Origin: Natronoflexus pectinivorans
Lineage (GTDB): Bacteria > Bacteroidota > Bacteroidia > Bacteroidales > Marinilabiliaceae
Direction: 5' to 3'
Assembly (NCBI RefSeq): GCF_004345615.1
Contig: NZ_SLWK01000006.1
Span: forward strand, 1 to 64,000
Length of the DNA: 64,000 nt
Part shown: positions 63,601-64,000 of the stretch, piece after piece
Layout: every line of letters begins with the position of its first letter
Numbering within the stretch: position 1 is the first letter of the stretch
Notes under the pieces: generated by a model
The model's input: only the letters and a program-made list of their open reading frames with translations
What the model was told of the DNA's origin: nothing
Databases searched by the model: none
Made by a program: the position numbers and the translations under genes

Positions 63601-64000
63601 TTACTCTGTATAATTCACCGTAGCTTTAAGGTCATCGATTAAAACATCAAAAGCTCCAGGCTCGGTAACTCTTTTATTTTGTGCATTGATAAAGCTGATG
63701 TCCTCAGGCGCAATACTAAAACTAACGGTTTTAGTTTCTCCCGGTTCCAATGCAATTTTCTCAAACCTTCTTAAACGACGAACATCAGGTGTTATTGACG
63801 CAAAGTGAGTTGAAGTATACAATTGAACAACTTCCTGACCTTGCCGATCGCCTGTGTTTTTTACATCTACCGAAATATTGATGCTGCCATTTGGTCTTAA
63901 AACATCACTGCTCACAGATAAGTTGCTGTATTCGAAAGAGGTATAGCTCAAACCAAAGCCAAATGGAAATTGAATGGCAAAATCTGATTCATAATCATAC
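63601..64000 (-). CDS. Glycoside hydrolase family 3 protein, C-terminal part (cut by window edge)
   Basis: Only the last 133 codons are in the window; the gene continues beyond 64000. The visible part (YDYESDFAIQFPFGFGLSYTSFEYSNL, then NTGDRQGQEVVQLYTSTHFASITPDVRRLRRF) is the C-terminal fibronectin-III-like domain of a GH3 enzyme. It matches the same region of the neighbouring GH3 gene almost residue by residue, so the two arose by tandem duplication. A terminator follows. Confidence 0.93.
   Translation of the reverse strand, partial: YDYESDFAIQFPFGFGLSYTSFEYSNLSVSSDVLRPNGSINISVDVKNTGDRQGQEVVQLYTSTHFASITPDVRRLRRFEKIALEPGETKTVSFSIAPEDISFINAQNKRVTEPGAFDVLIDDLKATVNYTE

Overview
The window reads as a chromosomal segment of a Bacteroidota bacterium, probably a marine or anaerobic Bacteroidales/Marinilabiliales relative. 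That placement is inferred from several features: type IX secretion C-terminal sorting domains, TAnnTTTG-type -7 promoter elements close to start codons, a Bacteroidota-like 5S rRNA, LytS/LytTR-style signalling, and the general gene set. No rank below the phylum is secure from this sequence alone.

Layout. (1) 1-1.7 kb: the tail of a ribosomal RNA operon (23S 3' end, 5S, terminator), followed by a roughly 206-bp tandem repeat that copies the 5S tail plus a terminator. (2) 1.7-10 kb: a vitamin B12-dependent ribonucleotide reductase, a giant secreted CotH-type protein (minus strand) and glutamyl-tRNA synthetase. (3) 10-20 kb: two multi-SLBB outer-membrane polysaccharide export proteins and one Wzz-type chain-length protein. 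An AlbA/Schlafen ATP-binding regulator lies among them, with a decayed second copy of it, a DUF559 protein and many small repeats. (4) 20-31.6 kb: a visibly AT-rich polysaccharide cluster A (Fe-dependent alcohol dehydrogenase, pyruvyltransferase, FrhB-like protein, flippase, polymerase, four glycosyltransferases, RfbC). It ends against a second CotH-type protein (31.6-34.9 kb, minus strand). (5) 35.6-45.5 kb: polysaccharide cluster B (glycosyltransferase, phosphoribosyltransferase plus HAD phosphatase pair, second Wzz, WecB, second flippase, two glycosyltransferases, second polymerase/ligase). (6) 45.5-64 kb: a sodium symporter, tRNA-Cys, a LytS/LytTR two-component system, an SRAP protein, a radical SAM protein, a glycosyltransferase-like protein, CHAD, DUF3108 and Ig-like lipoprotein genes, a coiled-coil membrane protein, a TPR protein with a decayed histidine kinase domain, and two tandem GH3 glycosidases, the last cut by the window edge.

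How the genes work together. Clusters A and B each have a flippase and a polymerase, and a Wzz gene is associated with each. With the two SLBB exporters they look like two Wzy-dependent surface polysaccharide pathways sharing one locus. No initiating sugar-phosphate transferase, tyrosine kinase or complete dTDP-rhamnose set is present, so those parts must lie elsewhere. Cluster B's adjacent PRPP-type phosphoribosyltransferase and HAD phosphatase suggest two-step ribofuranose addition to a glycan by two separate proteins; this is the most novel hypothesis in the window. Other items worth attention are a PA14 domain spliced into the lamin-tail domain of one CotH paralogue, twin TTTCCA-N5-TGGAAA palindromes upstream of the reductase, a family of about 112-bp inverted-repeat elements with matched changes at both ends, and 21-bp direct repeats flanking the AlbA gene.
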